DNA of 64,000 nucleotides, taken from contig NZ_JABBGJ010000023.1 of assembly GCF_012927345.1 (NCBI RefSeq), positions 62,001-126,000 on the forward strand, in the 5' to 3' direction. Below, piece by piece: positions 8,847 to 16,712 of the stretch. Position numbers and translations under genes: made by a program. How positions within the stretch are numbered: the first letter of the stretch is position 1; the number at the start of each line of letters is the position of its first letter. Under the pieces are notes generated by a model. The model did no database searches, had not been told where the DNA came from, and saw nothing but the letters and a program-made list of their open reading frames with translations. The DNA is from Paraburkholderia polaris. Its GTDB lineage: Bacteria; Pseudomonadota; Gammaproteobacteria; Burkholderiales; Burkholderiaceae.

Positions 8847-8989
8847 AGCACGGATTGGACGCGGCCACATGGATGGGCCTTTTCAGCATGCCTTGCACCA
8901 CTTTTCATCCGGCTATTTGGGCGCGGCATCGCAGGAAACACTTGCAGCGATGATTTTTGCCCGGTATTGTCGAGGCGTTCTGCAATGCA

Positions 8990-9188
8990 GCGCGGGAGAG
9001 ATCGTCAGAGGGTTGTGACGACGCCGACGGAGCAACCGCCCCGGAAACTCTCAGGCAAAAGGACCGCGCAGCTGGAACATCTGGAGAGCGGCGCCGTGCG
9101 CGCCCACCGAAGGGGATTCCCTGCATACCGCTTACATCGCGCTCGTATGCTCACGGGAAGAAACTCTCAGGTACATGGACAGATGGGG
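8990..9188 (+). promoter_or_regulatory. Tandem glycine riboswitch
   Basis: Two adjacent glycine aptamers are readable. Aptamer 1 (8990-9069) has a 6-bp P1 (GCGCGG with CCGCGC), the GGGAGAG entry, GCCGACGGAGCAAC, and GGAAACTCTCAGGCAAAAGG. Aptamer 2 (about 9079-9184) opens with ATCTGGAGAG, has CCACCGAAGGGGA, a long variable arm, then GGAAGAAACTCTCAGGTAC and TGGACAGAT. The linker between them is about 10 nt. Both copies keep the conserved core of the Rfam-type glycine riboswitch. It precedes the DadA-like flavoenzyme by 62 nt, so glycine probably switches on that gene. Confidence 0.93.
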
Positions 9189-9228
9189 CATCGACGCCGG
9201 TTTCGACACGAAATCGACACCGGTGATG
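9189..9228 (+). promoter_or_regulatory. Candidate riboswitch expression-platform hairpin
   Basis: Just 3' of aptamer 2, CATC (9189-9192) pairs with GATG (9225-9228) and CCGGT (9197-9201) with ACCGG (9219-9223), making an interrupted stem-loop that ends 22 nt before the ATG at 9251. There is no U-run after it, so control at translation or by other means is more likely than a simple terminator. Pairing was read by eye only. Confidence 0.35.
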
Positions 9229-9250
9229 CTCAACTACTCTGGATCATGTC

Positions 9251-10462
9251 ATGTCACGAATCGCCATTATCGGCGCCGGGATTACCGGCGTCACGACTGC
9301 TCACGCCCTGGCGCAATGCGGTCACCATGTCACCGTGTTCGAACGTCATCGCTATGCGGCGATGGAGACCTCATTCGCCAACGGTGGCCAACTGTCCGCC
9401 AGTAATGCCGAAGTCTGGAACAGCGCGGCCACCGTGCTTAAGGGCTTGCGCTGGATGCTCACGCGCGACGCCCCGCTGCTGCTCAATCCGATACCCACGT
9501 GGCACAAGTATTCGTGGATGGGCGAATTTCTACGGCAGATTCCGCACTATCGCGCGAACACCGTCGAAACGGTGCGGCTTGCGATTGCGGCGCGCGAACA
9601 TCTGTTTTCGATTGCCGAGCGCGAAGGGATCGACTTCGATCTGGAGCGGCGCGGCATTTTGCACATCTATAAGACGCGCAAGGAATTCGATGCGGCGAGC
9701 AAGGTGAATGAATTGCTGCGTGAGGGCGGTCTGGATCGGAATCCGGTGACGTCGAGCGAGTTGCATGCGATCGAGCCCACGCTACAGGGCGATTTTTTTG
9801 GTGGGTTTTTTACGCCATCTGATTCCACTGGCGATATTCACAAGTTCACCCGCGGTTTGGCGCAGGCTTGCGCGCGGCACGGTGTGGAGTTTCATTACGA
9901 TGCCGAGATTACGGCTATCGAGCAGCCAGCCGAGGGGCGGTTCTCGTTGATGGTCAATCTGGAGGGCGAGTCGCAACGGTTCACTTTCGAGCGGATCGTG
10001 GTGTGCGCCGGTGTGAAGAGCCGCGACTTCGCGGCGATGCTTGGCGATCACGTGAATGTGTACCCGGTTAAGGGTTATTCGATCACGGTTTGTCTCGATG
10101 ATGAAGTGAGTCAGCAGAACGCGCCGTGGGTAAGTTTGCTAGACGACAGCGCGAAGATCGTGACGAGCCGGCTTGGCGTGGATCGGTTCCGGGTTGCCGG
10201 TACGGCGGAGATCAATGGGTTCAATCGGGATATCCGGTCGGATCGGATCGCGCCTTTGGTCGACTGGACTCGACGGTATTTTCCTGAGGTGTCGACTTCG
10301 AAGGTGATTCCATGGGCGGGGTTGCGGCCTATGCTGCCGAGTATGTTGCCGAAGGTGGGGCGCGGGAAACGGCGCGGCGTTTTTTATAACACCGGGCATG
10401 GGCATTTGGGGTGGACGTTGTCGGCGGCTACAGCGCAGGTTTTGGCTGGGGCGATTCAATAG
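9251..10462 (+). CDS. DadA-like FAD-dependent amino-acid dehydrogenase/oxidase, 403 aa
   Basis: A DAO-superfamily flavoenzyme. The Rossmann FAD motif IAIIGAGITGVTTAHAL opens the protein, followed by VTVFER and the DadA-type SFANGGQLSASNAEVW segment. Further features are the substrate-domain ELHAIEPTL and the C-terminal GLRPMLPSMLPKVG and NTGHGHLGWTLS flavin-contact motifs. DadA enzymes oxidise D-amino acids to 2-oxo acids and pass electrons to the membrane quinone pool. The leader carries a tandem glycine riboswitch, which suggests glycine itself, or a glycine-linked overflow, as the physiological substrate; that is inference. The start has only a weak ribosome site (TCTGGA), fitting riboswitch-tuned translation. 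Confidence 0.88.
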   Translation: MSRIAIIGAGITGVTTAHALAQCGHHVTVFERHRYAAMETSFANGGQLSASNAEVWNSAATVLKGLRWMLTRDAPLLLNPIPTWHKYSWMGEFLRQIPHYRANTVETVRLAIAAREHLFSIAEREGIDFDLERRGILHIYKTRKEFDAASKVNELLREGGLDRNPVTSSELHAIEPTLQGDFFGGFFTPSDSTGDIHKFTRGLAQACARHGVEFHYDAEITAIEQPAEGRFSLMVNLEGESQRFTFERIVVCAGVKSRDFAAMLGDHVNVYPVKGYSITVCLDDEVSQQNAPWVSLLDDSAKIVTSRLGVDRFRVAGTAEINGFNRDIRSDRIAPLVDWTRRYFPEVSTSKVIPWAGLRPMLPSMLPKVGRGKRRGVFYNTGHGHLGWTLSAATAQVLAGAIQ

Positions 10463-10465
10463 GTC

Positions 10466-10537
10466 TTGTTTGCCTGCTTGCGCTTGTTCGTCTGCTTGCG
10501 CTTGTTGGTCTGCTTGCGCTTGTTGGTCTGCTTGCCT
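10466..10537. repeat. Four tandem copies of an 18-bp unit
   Basis: Four head-to-tail units of 18 bp (10466-10483, 10484-10501, 10502-10519, 10520-10537) with consensus TTGTTGGTCTGCTTGCGC and 1 to 4 mismatches. It begins 3 bp after the flavoenzyme stop. An 18-bp unit is in frame, but no start codon or coding frame is apparent, so it looks like a slippage-prone intergenic satellite. Confidence 0.9.
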
Positions 10538-10575
10538 GGGGTGTTGGGCTTTTCTTGAATTGTTAGTGGTTTATT

Positions 10576-10790
10576 AGCGTCGCCCCTGTGCGGGGCGGCA
10601 CTTACTTTCTTTGCCGCCGCAAAGAAAGTAAGCAAAGAAAGCGGCTCAAGCCAATCCTGCTAAGCGGGTCCCGTGGCTTGCACGGGGTAGTGGTCCATCT
10701 GGAATCTGTGTTCTCGCACATTCGGCCTCAGTGACAAGGGCGTCATACTTCCGGCGGCGCTGCGCGCGCCGACGCGTAATTCACCAAACC
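10576..10790. repeat. Dispersed palindromic intergenic element
   Basis: Two hairpins lie side by side: CGCCCC-TGTGC-GGGGCG (10581-10597) and a perfect 13-bp inverted repeat, CTTACTTTCTTTG (10601-10613) with CAAAGAAAGTAAG (10620-10632), around a CCGCCG loop. The next ~150 bp (including a GTAGTGGTCCATCTGGAATC stretch and CATACTTCCGGCGGCGCT) has no coding content. From memory, closely similar sequence recurs between genes in many Burkholderia-group genomes, so I treat the whole block as one dispersed element; only a copy search can prove it. Bases 10791-10940 hold nothing recognisable before the BON gene. Confidence 0.65.
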
Positions 10791-10940
10791 CGCTGCCGTG
10801 GTTTTGCGGTGGTGCATCCTGGGTGACGCCCCGTTACGGTCCATATCTCAAGCCCCGTTGCCGGCGAAGCGACACCAAAGGCAAAACCCGCTGCATCTGG
10901 TAGTGTTGTCCAATCGCTGTCCACTCTCGAGGGAATCTCC

Positions 10941-11201
10941 ATGGCCAGGTCCCGATCAGCCGCGCGCAGCAATGCAACCACGCGCCTCACCGATAAACAG
11001 ATCGGCTTAGAAGCTATGCGGCGCCTAGCGTGGGATGCCGCCGTTCCCCCGAACATCCTCCAAGTCAAAGTCTCCCACGGGCGCATCACCCTGCTCGGCG
11101 TACTTCAACACGACCAGCAACGAGTCGCCGCACTCGAAGACGTCTCCCGCCTGTTCGGCGTCACCGGCGTCTCTGATCACTCCACCGTCAAAGCGAAATA
11201 G
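10941..11201 (+). CDS. BON-domain protein, 86 aa
   Basis: A single BON domain of about 65 residues follows a basic N-terminus: LTDKQIGLEAMRRLAWDAAV, then VKVSHGRITLLGVLQHDQQR and EDVSRLFGVTGVSD, with the conserved strand-glycine pattern of OsmY-type BON domains. There is no signal peptide, unlike OsmY, so it is probably cytoplasmic. BON domains bind phospholipid or act as accessory modules; the role here is unknown. GGGAATCTCC precedes the ATG. It converges on ackA with a gap of 2 bp. Confidence 0.75.
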   Translation: MARSRSAARSNATTRLTDKQIGLEAMRRLAWDAAVPPNILQVKVSHGRITLLGVLQHDQQRVAALEDVSRLFGVTGVSDHSTVKAK

Positions 11202-11203
11202 CC

Positions 11204-12361
11204 CTAAGCCGCTTCCGCTCGCAACAGCGTCCGACAATGCCTCGCAATCTGCTTCTCCTCCTCGGTATGAATCGCCCTCACCTTCCCCGCCGGATCGCCC
11301 TCCGATAGCCCCAAAAACGCAAGCCCGTCGCACGCCCGTTTGCGAATCTCCTCACTGTGTTCACCGATCCCACCCGTGAACACCAGCAAATCGATCCCGC
11401 CCAGCAAAGCCGCATAGGCGCCAATCGTCTTGCGTACGGCAGTAGCAAACGCATCCAGCGCCAGCGATGCATTCGCATCACCGGCCGCGGCGCGCTTCTC
11501 CAGCGCCTGCATGTCGCTCTCGTCATCGGCGTAACCGGCCAAACCGCTCTGGCGATTCAACAGCGTCTCCAGCGCATCGGCATCGAGCTTCTCCACGCGC
11601 ATCAGATACAGCAGCACGCCCGGGTCGAGGTCGCCGCTGCGCGTGCCCATCAGCACGCCGCCCGTCGGCGTCAGACCCATCGATGTGTCCACGGATTTGC
11701 CGTCCTGCAAGGCACATAAGCTCGACCCGTTGCCCAGATGCGCAAACACCGCTCGCGGCGGCAAATCGGCGCCGAGCCGCATCACCAGCGATTCATACGA
11801 CAGTCCATGAAAGCCGTAGCGAATCACGCCCGCGTCCACATAGCGGCGCGGCAATGCAAGCTGCGCCGCGCGCGGCGGCAGTGTGGAATGAAACGCGGTG
11901 TCGAAGCAGGCGAAATGCTCCGCGTCGCTGAATATCTTTGATGCCTCGTCAATCAATGCCAGGGCCGGTGGAATATGCAAAGGCGCAAAGTGCACGGCGT
12001 CCTGCAAGCGCTGCCTGACTTCGGGCGTCAAGCGCTGGTGCGTGCGCAGATGAGGCCCGCCATGCACCACGCGATGCCCCACCGCCGCAGGCCGCTCGTG
12101 CTTCTGCTCCGCGAGTACGCGCGAGAGCTTGCGCAACGCGTCGGTCTGCGATTCCAGCACCTGTTCCTCGTGCGCCAGCACGCGGCCATCGGGCGACTTG
12201 ATGCGCAAGCTGCCGTCGCCCCGCCCAATACCTTCGGCGCTGCCCTCCAGCAGCAATGCTTCGTCGCCGCCCGAGTGCGTGAACAACCCGAACTTCAGCG
12301 ACGACGAACCACTGTTCAACACGAGAATCGTCGGTTCGTCAGTCTCCTTATGCGTCTCCAT
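11204..12361 (-). CDS. ackA: Acetate kinase, 385 aa
   Basis: Converts acetyl phosphate and ADP to acetate and ATP. ASKHA-fold motifs are present: LVLNSGSSSLKFGLF at the N-terminus, VGHRVVHGGPHL, CFDTAFHSTLPP, RYGFHGLSYESLV, the phosphate motif AHLGNGSSLCALQ with DTSMGLTPTGGVLMGTRSGDLDPG (in part), and LVFTGGIGEHSEEIR at the C-terminus. Length is close to the family's usual ~400. The start has GAGGC upstream. It lies 12 bp after phosphoketolase on the same strand, the classic xfp-ackA arrangement in which acetyl phosphate made by the first enzyme is cashed in for ATP by the second. Confidence 0.96.
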   Translation of the reverse strand: METHKETDEPTILVLNSGSSSLKFGLFTHSGGDEALLLEGSAEGIGRGDGSLRIKSPDGRVLAHEEQVLESQTDALRKLSRVLAEQKHERPAAVGHRVVHGGPHLRTHQRLTPEVRQRLQDAVHFAPLHIPPALALIDEASKIFSDAEHFACFDTAFHSTLPPRAAQLALPRRYVDAGVIRYGFHGLSYESLVMRLGADLPPRAVFAHLGNGSSLCALQDGKSVDTSMGLTPTGGVLMGTRSGDLDPGVLLYLMRVEKLDADALETLLNRQSGLAGYADDESDMQALEKRAAAGDANASLALDAFATAVRKTIGAYAALLGGIDLLVFTGGIGEHSEEIRKRACDGLAFLGLSEGDPAGKVRAIHTEEEKQIARHCRTLLRAEAA

Positions 12362-12373
12362 ATCAAGCCTCGC

Positions 12374-14767
12374 TCAACCTTTCCACGTCCAGTTGCGAAT
12401 CTCTTCCTTATCGATGCCCTCGGCATGCGCATAAGCAAGATGCTCGATGATCTGCCCACGCAGCCACTCTTTCGCGTGATCGCCGACGCCGCGTAGCGCC
12501 GGCACGCGATCGATCACGTCGATAGCCAGCGAGAAACGGTCGACCTGATTGATGATGGCCAGTTCGAGCGGCGTATTGATGTTGCCTTTCTCGTGGTAGC
12601 CATGCACATGCAGATTGTCGTGATTGGTGCGGTTATACGTCAGCTTATGCACCAGCGACGCATACGAATGGAAGTTGAAAATCACCGGTGCACGGGTGGT
12701 GAACAACGAATCGAAATCGCGATCAGACAGGCCGTGCGGATGCGCATGTTCAGGCATCAGGCGGAACAGATCGACCACGTTGACGAAGCGGATCTTCAAC
12801 TCGGGAAAGCGCTCCTTCAGAATCTGCACGGCGGCAAGCGCTTCCATTGTCGGGATGTCGCCCGCGCAAGCCATCACCACGTCCGGCTCAACCCCTTGAT
12901 CCGTCGACGCCCAATCCCAGATGCCGATGCCCTTGGTGCAATGCGTGACAGCCGATTCCATGTCGAGATACTGCAGATGCGGCTGCTTATCGGCGACGAT
13001 CACATTCACGTAATCGCGCGAGCGCAAGCAATGATCGGCGACGCTCAGCAAACAATTCGCATCTGGCGGCAGGTAAATACGCACCACGTCCGGGCTTTTG
13101 TTGGTCACGACATCGAGAAAACCCGGGTCCTGATGCGTGAAGCCATTGTGATCCTGGCGCCATACCAGCGACGTGATCAGCAGGTTGATCGAGGGCACCG
13201 GTTGCCGCCAGCCGAGATCGCGCTTCGCTTTCTCCAGCCACTTGGCGTGCTGGTTGAACATCGAATCGATCACGTGGACGAACGCTTCATAGGTGGCGAA
13301 CAGCCCATGGCGGCCGGTCAGTACGTAACCTTCGAACCAGCCTTCGAGTGTGTGCTCGCTCAGCATTTCCATCACGCGGCCGTCCACCGAGAGTTCGCCG
13401 CCGTCGGCGTCGCTTGCCATCGTTTCGGCCAGCCAGGTTTTCTCCGAAGCTTCGTAGATAGCCGTCAGCTTGTTGCTGGCGGTTTCGTCGGGACCGAATA
13501 CGCGGAAGTTCGTCATGTTGTTGCGCATCACGTCGCGCAGGAACGTGCCGAGCACCTCGGTGGGCGAGATGTACGAGCCGCCGGGCTTTTTCACCGGCAC
13601 CGCGTAGTCGCGAAACGCCGGCATGTCGAGCGTTTTGCACAGCATGCCGCCATTCGCGTGCGGATTGGCGCTGATGCGGCGCGTGCCCTTGGGCGCGAGT
13701 TCGCGCAGTTCTTCGACCAGACGCCCGGCTTCGTCGAATAGCGTCTCCGGTTCGTAACTGCGCATCCAGCCCTCGACAATTTTCAGGCTCTTGCTATTGG
13801 TGACCGGATCGAGCACCGGCACCTGGTGTGCGCGCCACGAGCCTTCCACTTTATGACCGTCGACTTCTTTCGGCCCGGTCCAGCCTTTCGGCGAGCGCAG
13901 CACGATCATCGGCCAGCGCGGCCGCGTTGCGTCGTTGGCCTCGCGTGCATGCTGCTGGATCGCGCGGATTTCCCCGACGCATTGTTCGAGCGTCGCGGCC
14001 ATCTGTTGATGCATGGTGTCCGGATCGTCGCCTTCGACGAAATACGGCTTGTGGCCGTAGCCGGTCAGCAAGGCTTCGAGTTCCTCGCGGGGAATCCGCG
14101 CGAGGATCGTCGGATTGGCGATCTTGTAGCCGTTCAGATGCAGAACCGGCAATACCGCGCCATCGCGAATTGGGTTGAGGAATTTGTTCGAGTGCCATGA
14201 GGTGGCAAGCGGACCGGTTTCCGCCTCGCCGTCGCCGATCATCACCGCGACAATCAGATCGGGGTTGTCGAACGCGGCGCCGTAGCCGTGCGACAGGCTA
14301 TAGCCGAGTTCGCCGCCTTCGTGAATCGACCCCGGCGTTTCGGGCGTGCAATGCGAGCCGATGCCGCCGGGAAACGAGAACTGCCGGAAGAAGCGCCGCA
14401 GGCCGGCTTCGTCCTCGCTGCGGTCAGGATAGATTTCCGAGTAATGGCCCTCGAGGTAGCAGTGGGCCAGCGTGGCCGGCGCGCCATGGCCCGGGCCCGC
14501 GATATAGATCACGTTCAGATCGAGCTTCTTGATCAGCCGGTTCAGATGGACCAGCAGGAAGCTCTGCCCCGGGTCCGAGCCCCAATGGCCCAGCAGGCGG
14601 TTCTTGATGTGTTCGGGTTTGAGCGGTTCGCGCAACAGCGGGTTGTCGCGCAGGTAGATCATGCCGGCCGAGAGGTAGTTGCAGGCGCGCCAGTAGCGGT
14701 CCATCTTGTGCAACGTATCAGGTTCTAATGTTTCCGGCGGGGTCGGACTGGAGGGTGCTTCGGCCAT
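12374..14767 (-). CDS. xfp: Xylulose-5-P/fructose-6-P phosphoketolase, 797 aa
   Basis: A thiamine-diphosphate enzyme that splits xylulose 5-phosphate (or fructose 6-phosphate) with phosphate into acetyl phosphate plus glyceraldehyde 3-phosphate (or erythrose 4-phosphate). Family signatures are LLGHWGSDPGQSFLLVHLNR, GPGHGAPATLAHCYLEG, FPGGIGSHCTPETPGSIHEG (in part), IGDGEAETGPLATSWHSNKF and the late QDHNGFTHQDPGF and HGYHEKG. Length is normal. AAGGAG lies 8 bp upstream of the ATG at 14767. With ackA it forms an ATP-yielding bypass from pentose phosphates to acetate. Confidence 0.96.
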   Translation of the reverse strand: MAEAPSSPTPPETLEPDTLHKMDRYWRACNYLSAGMIYLRDNPLLREPLKPEHIKNRLLGHWGSDPGQSFLLVHLNRLIKKLDLNVIYIAGPGHGAPATLAHCYLEGHYSEIYPDRSEDEAGLRRFFRQFSFPGGIGSHCTPETPGSIHEGGELGYSLSHGYGAAFDNPDLIVAVMIGDGEAETGPLATSWHSNKFLNPIRDGAVLPVLHLNGYKIANPTILARIPREELEALLTGYGHKPYFVEGDDPDTMHQQMAATLEQCVGEIRAIQQHAREANDATRPRWPMIVLRSPKGWTGPKEVDGHKVEGSWRAHQVPVLDPVTNSKSLKIVEGWMRSYEPETLFDEAGRLVEELRELAPKGTRRISANPHANGGMLCKTLDMPAFRDYAVPVKKPGGSYISPTEVLGTFLRDVMRNNMTNFRVFGPDETASNKLTAIYEASEKTWLAETMASDADGGELSVDGRVMEMLSEHTLEGWFEGYVLTGRHGLFATYEAFVHVIDSMFNQHAKWLEKAKRDLGWRQPVPSINLLITSLVWRQDHNGFTHQDPGFLDVVTNKSPDVVRIYLPPDANCLLSVADHCLRSRDYVNVIVADKQPHLQYLDMESAVTHCTKGIGIWDWASTDQGVEPDVVMACAGDIPTMEALAAVQILKERFPELKIRFVNVVDLFRLMPEHAHPHGLSDRDFDSLFTTRAPVIFNFHSYASLVHKLTYNRTNHDNLHVHGYHEKGNINTPLELAIINQVDRFSLAIDVIDRVPALRGVGDHAKEWLRGQIIEHLAYAHAEGIDKEEIRNWTWKG

Positions 14768-15142
14768 GGCGTCACTCCTTGAAAAGGACTGTCAGGCAGG
14801 TTAGCGGGTGCTGCAGCGGTTGTTCATGACGCGGCCGATGGAGAAAAACCAGCGGCGCCGGCCGTCTAGTCATGCGCATGACATAACGAAAGCGTACCGG
14901 CAAAAATCCGCTGCGCAGGGCTTTGGAGGATCGGGCCGGCGATCGTCAGGGGTGTGACAGGAAGCGCGCGTCATGGTTCGACGCGATCGTCCAAAGCTTG
15001 ATCTTGCGACGCGCGTGCGTCGCTTTCGTGAACGCGCGGGAAGCGTCGGGAGTGGAGCGGCCGATCCGATTGCCGGCCCGAACGTTGGCTAGCGCCCGTT
15101 CGACTGTGCGTTCGTTGGTGCGTCGGTGTTCAGTCGACGGCT
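14768..15142. other. Gene-free stretch upstream of xfp
   Basis: No convincing coding frame, RNA or strong hairpin was found. It must hold the xfp-ackA promoter because the next gene on that strand ends at 15143, but no clear -35/-10 pair could be picked out by eye in this GC-rich sequence. Confidence 0.5.
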
Positions 15143-15349
15143 TTACTCCTGCGCTTTCTCGTCCCGTTGCGGTGGCCGGTAGCGCCATTTGGTGGCATTG
15201 GGATCGTTACGCGCATCGTCCTGTTCGCGTTGCTCGGCGCGCGCTTCATCTGCGCGGCCGAGTTCGGCGCGCCGGTCGCGCACCGCGCCTGGCGTATCGG
15301 CCTGGCGCAACGGCGACGGCGAACGCCGCTGAGAAGGTAATGGTGACAT
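15143..15349 (-). CDS. Small hydrophilic protein, 68 aa
   Basis: A highly charged, Arg/Gln/Glu-rich small protein ending in KWRYRPPQRDEKAQE, with no membrane segment or recognised domain. The ATG at 15349 was chosen because GGGAGGC lies four bases upstream, within a longer upstream frame that has no good start. It follows the 40-residue membrane protein by 32 bp on the same strand. Function unknown. Confidence 0.6.
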   Translation of the reverse strand: MSPLPSQRRSPSPLRQADTPGAVRDRRAELGRADEARAEQREQDDARNDPNATKWRYRPPQRDEKAQE

Positions 15350-15381
15350 GGAGCCTCCCTTGTTCGAGGATGTGGGACGAA

Positions 15382-15504
15382 TCAACGTTTCTTGCCGGTC
15401 CAGCGAGGGTCCGGGCGGTGCAGGAGACGAAGCTGGCGCAGGTACATCGAAGCGCCGAACATCAGTGCCATGCCGGCCACGATGCCCCAGATTGCGGATG
15501 TCAT
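15382..15504 (-). CDS. Small single-pass membrane protein, 40 aa
   Basis: MTSAIWGIVAGMALMFGASM forms one membrane segment and is followed by a basic tail (RQLRLLHRPDPRWTGKKR). AAGGAAAAATC precedes the ATG at 15504. It is too short for routine gene finders but the ribosome site, hydrophobic profile and position upstream of the 68-residue gene support it. Function unknown. Confidence 0.6.
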   Translation of the reverse strand: MTSAIWGIVAGMALMFGASMYLRQLRLLHRPDPRWTGKKR

Positions 15505-15661
15505 GATTTTTCCTTGGCCCGCCGGCCGCACAGCGTTTGCTCGCCTGCGACGTGAAAGTGGGCATCCGATTGAGCACGCGGCTGATTTTGAACAGATCTG
15601 ACCATACCGCGCGCGAAGCACGGATCATGCGCTCAATTGGGGGCCGTGTCTGTACGCTGCC

Positions 15662-15709
15662 GGGCAATTGGGCAATTGGGCAATTGGGCAATTGGGCAAT
15701 TGGGCAGTC
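15662..15709. repeat. Five perfect copies (plus one imperfect) of GGGCAATT
   Basis: An 8-bp unit GGGCAATT is repeated five times exactly (15662-15701), with a sixth copy reading GGGCAGTC (15702-15709). It is intergenic, upstream of the minus-strand small genes. An 8-bp unit is not a multiple of three and would shift phase if it were coding, so it is a likely length-variable locus. Confidence 0.9.
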
Positions 15710-15851
15710 GGCACCCCAGAGGCTGCCGGTCTTGCGCTAGACTTTAAGTGCGCATTAAGTGAATGCGATTAAGCTCTTCGTGCTAAATGCGCGACGGCGG
15801 ACCGCATCTGGCACGTCCTGTCTTGCTCGCCCCTTATCTGAACGGCCAACC

Positions 15852-15977
15852 ATGTCGACACCCAGCCGCCTCAAAGCGCCCCTGATTCTTGTTCTCTCGC
15901 TCGTGCTATTGTGCGCTGGCGTCGCCGTGCTGGTCGGCCTGTTCGGCTTGCTGGTCAAACTGCTGGGCGTTGCCTAG
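15852..15977 (+). CDS. Small membrane protein, 41 aa
   Basis: MSTPSRLKAPLILVLSLVLL opens a nearly wholly hydrophobic protein with one or two closely spaced membrane segments ending LVKLLGVA. A longer frame starts at 15759 but its first 31 residues are not hydrophobic and look spurious. The ribosome site before 15852 is weak, so the start is uncertain. Convergent with the HAD hydrolase. Function unknown. Confidence 0.5.
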   Translation: MSTPSRLKAPLILVLSLVLLCAGVAVLVGLFGLLVKLLGVA

Positions 15978-15992
15978 CGCGCCACTGGGGGC

Positions 15993-16697
15993 CTAAGCGC
16001 CCCCTGCCGTCCCGCCGCTCAAAAGCATATTGATGTCGATGTCAGCCAGCTCCCCAATCCTCTCAATCGTCACATCCGCGGGGGGATTGCTGGAGATCTC
16101 TTTCGGATCGAAAGCGTAATGCCCCTGGCGAGGAAAAACCGTCGTCAGCCTCTCCCCCCAGGCCTTCTTCATGGCCGTCAAGATCCGCAACTTGTCATCC
16201 ACCATCACGTACTGCCGGGCCGGATAACACTCCATCACCTGATCGAGCATCTGCTCCTTATGGATGTAGATCAACACCCGCCCCTCGACCTCGTCCCATA
16301 AGCCGGAGCGGGCGATCTTGCGCGGCTGGAACACCACGTCGCCGTCGGACAGAATCACCGCGGGGCCGTACTCCGACACGTGTTTGATCGCATCCAATGC
16401 GCCGGGATACAGCCGGTTCGCAAACGGATAATCGATCAGAAACGCCGACATCAACAACAAGCGCGTGTCCCGAGGGTTCTCCAGCCGATACCGCTGCAAC
16501 GCGCCAAGGTAATCGGCGTAGCCAAGCTCCGCGCGCAGGCCTTCGAAAATTTCCCAGTACCGCGCACAGTTCTGTTCGCCGAATTCCCGCTTCATCTGCG
16601 CGCGTAAATCCGCCAGCACATGATCGTTGTCCAGCAACGTGTTATCGCAATCGAACAGAAACACGACGTCGTGAGGCGTAGCGTCAGCGGCTTGCAT
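15993..16697 (-). CDS. HAD-superfamily hydrolase, 234 aa
   Basis: A haloacid-dehalogenase-fold phosphatase: motif I is FLFDCDNTLLDND near residue 16, motif II lies in VILSDGDVVFQPRKIA, and motif IV is VMVDDKLRILTAM. The cap region is helical. Relatives act on nucleotides or sugar phosphates. The start at 16697 was preferred because GGGAG sits six bases upstream; an ATG at 16709 adds four residues. It starts 16 bp after the stop of the 6-phosphogluconate dehydrogenase, so the pair is probably one operon and the substrate may be a sugar phosphate; that is inference. Confidence 0.82.
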   Translation of the reverse strand: MQAADATPHDVVFLFDCDNTLLDNDHVLADLRAQMKREFGEQNCARYWEIFEGLRAELGYADYLGALQRYRLENPRDTRLLLMSAFLIDYPFANRLYPGALDAIKHVSEYGPAVILSDGDVVFQPRKIARSGLWDEVEGRVLIYIHKEQMLDQVMECYPARQYVMVDDKLRILTAMKKAWGERLTTVFPRQGHYAFDPKEISSNPPADVTIERIGELADIDINMLLSGGTAGGA

Positions 16698-16712
16698 CGC
16701 GGCTCCCATGAA

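Noticed and set aside
10466..10537. CRISPR-like array
   Set aside because: The 18-bp copies are back to back with no unique spacers, and there are no cas genes.
12593..13741. 382-residue plus frame opposite phosphoketolase
   Set aside because: It lies wholly antisense to a clear phosphoketolase and has the His/Arg-rich, domain-free look of high-GC shadow frames; no ribosome site was found.
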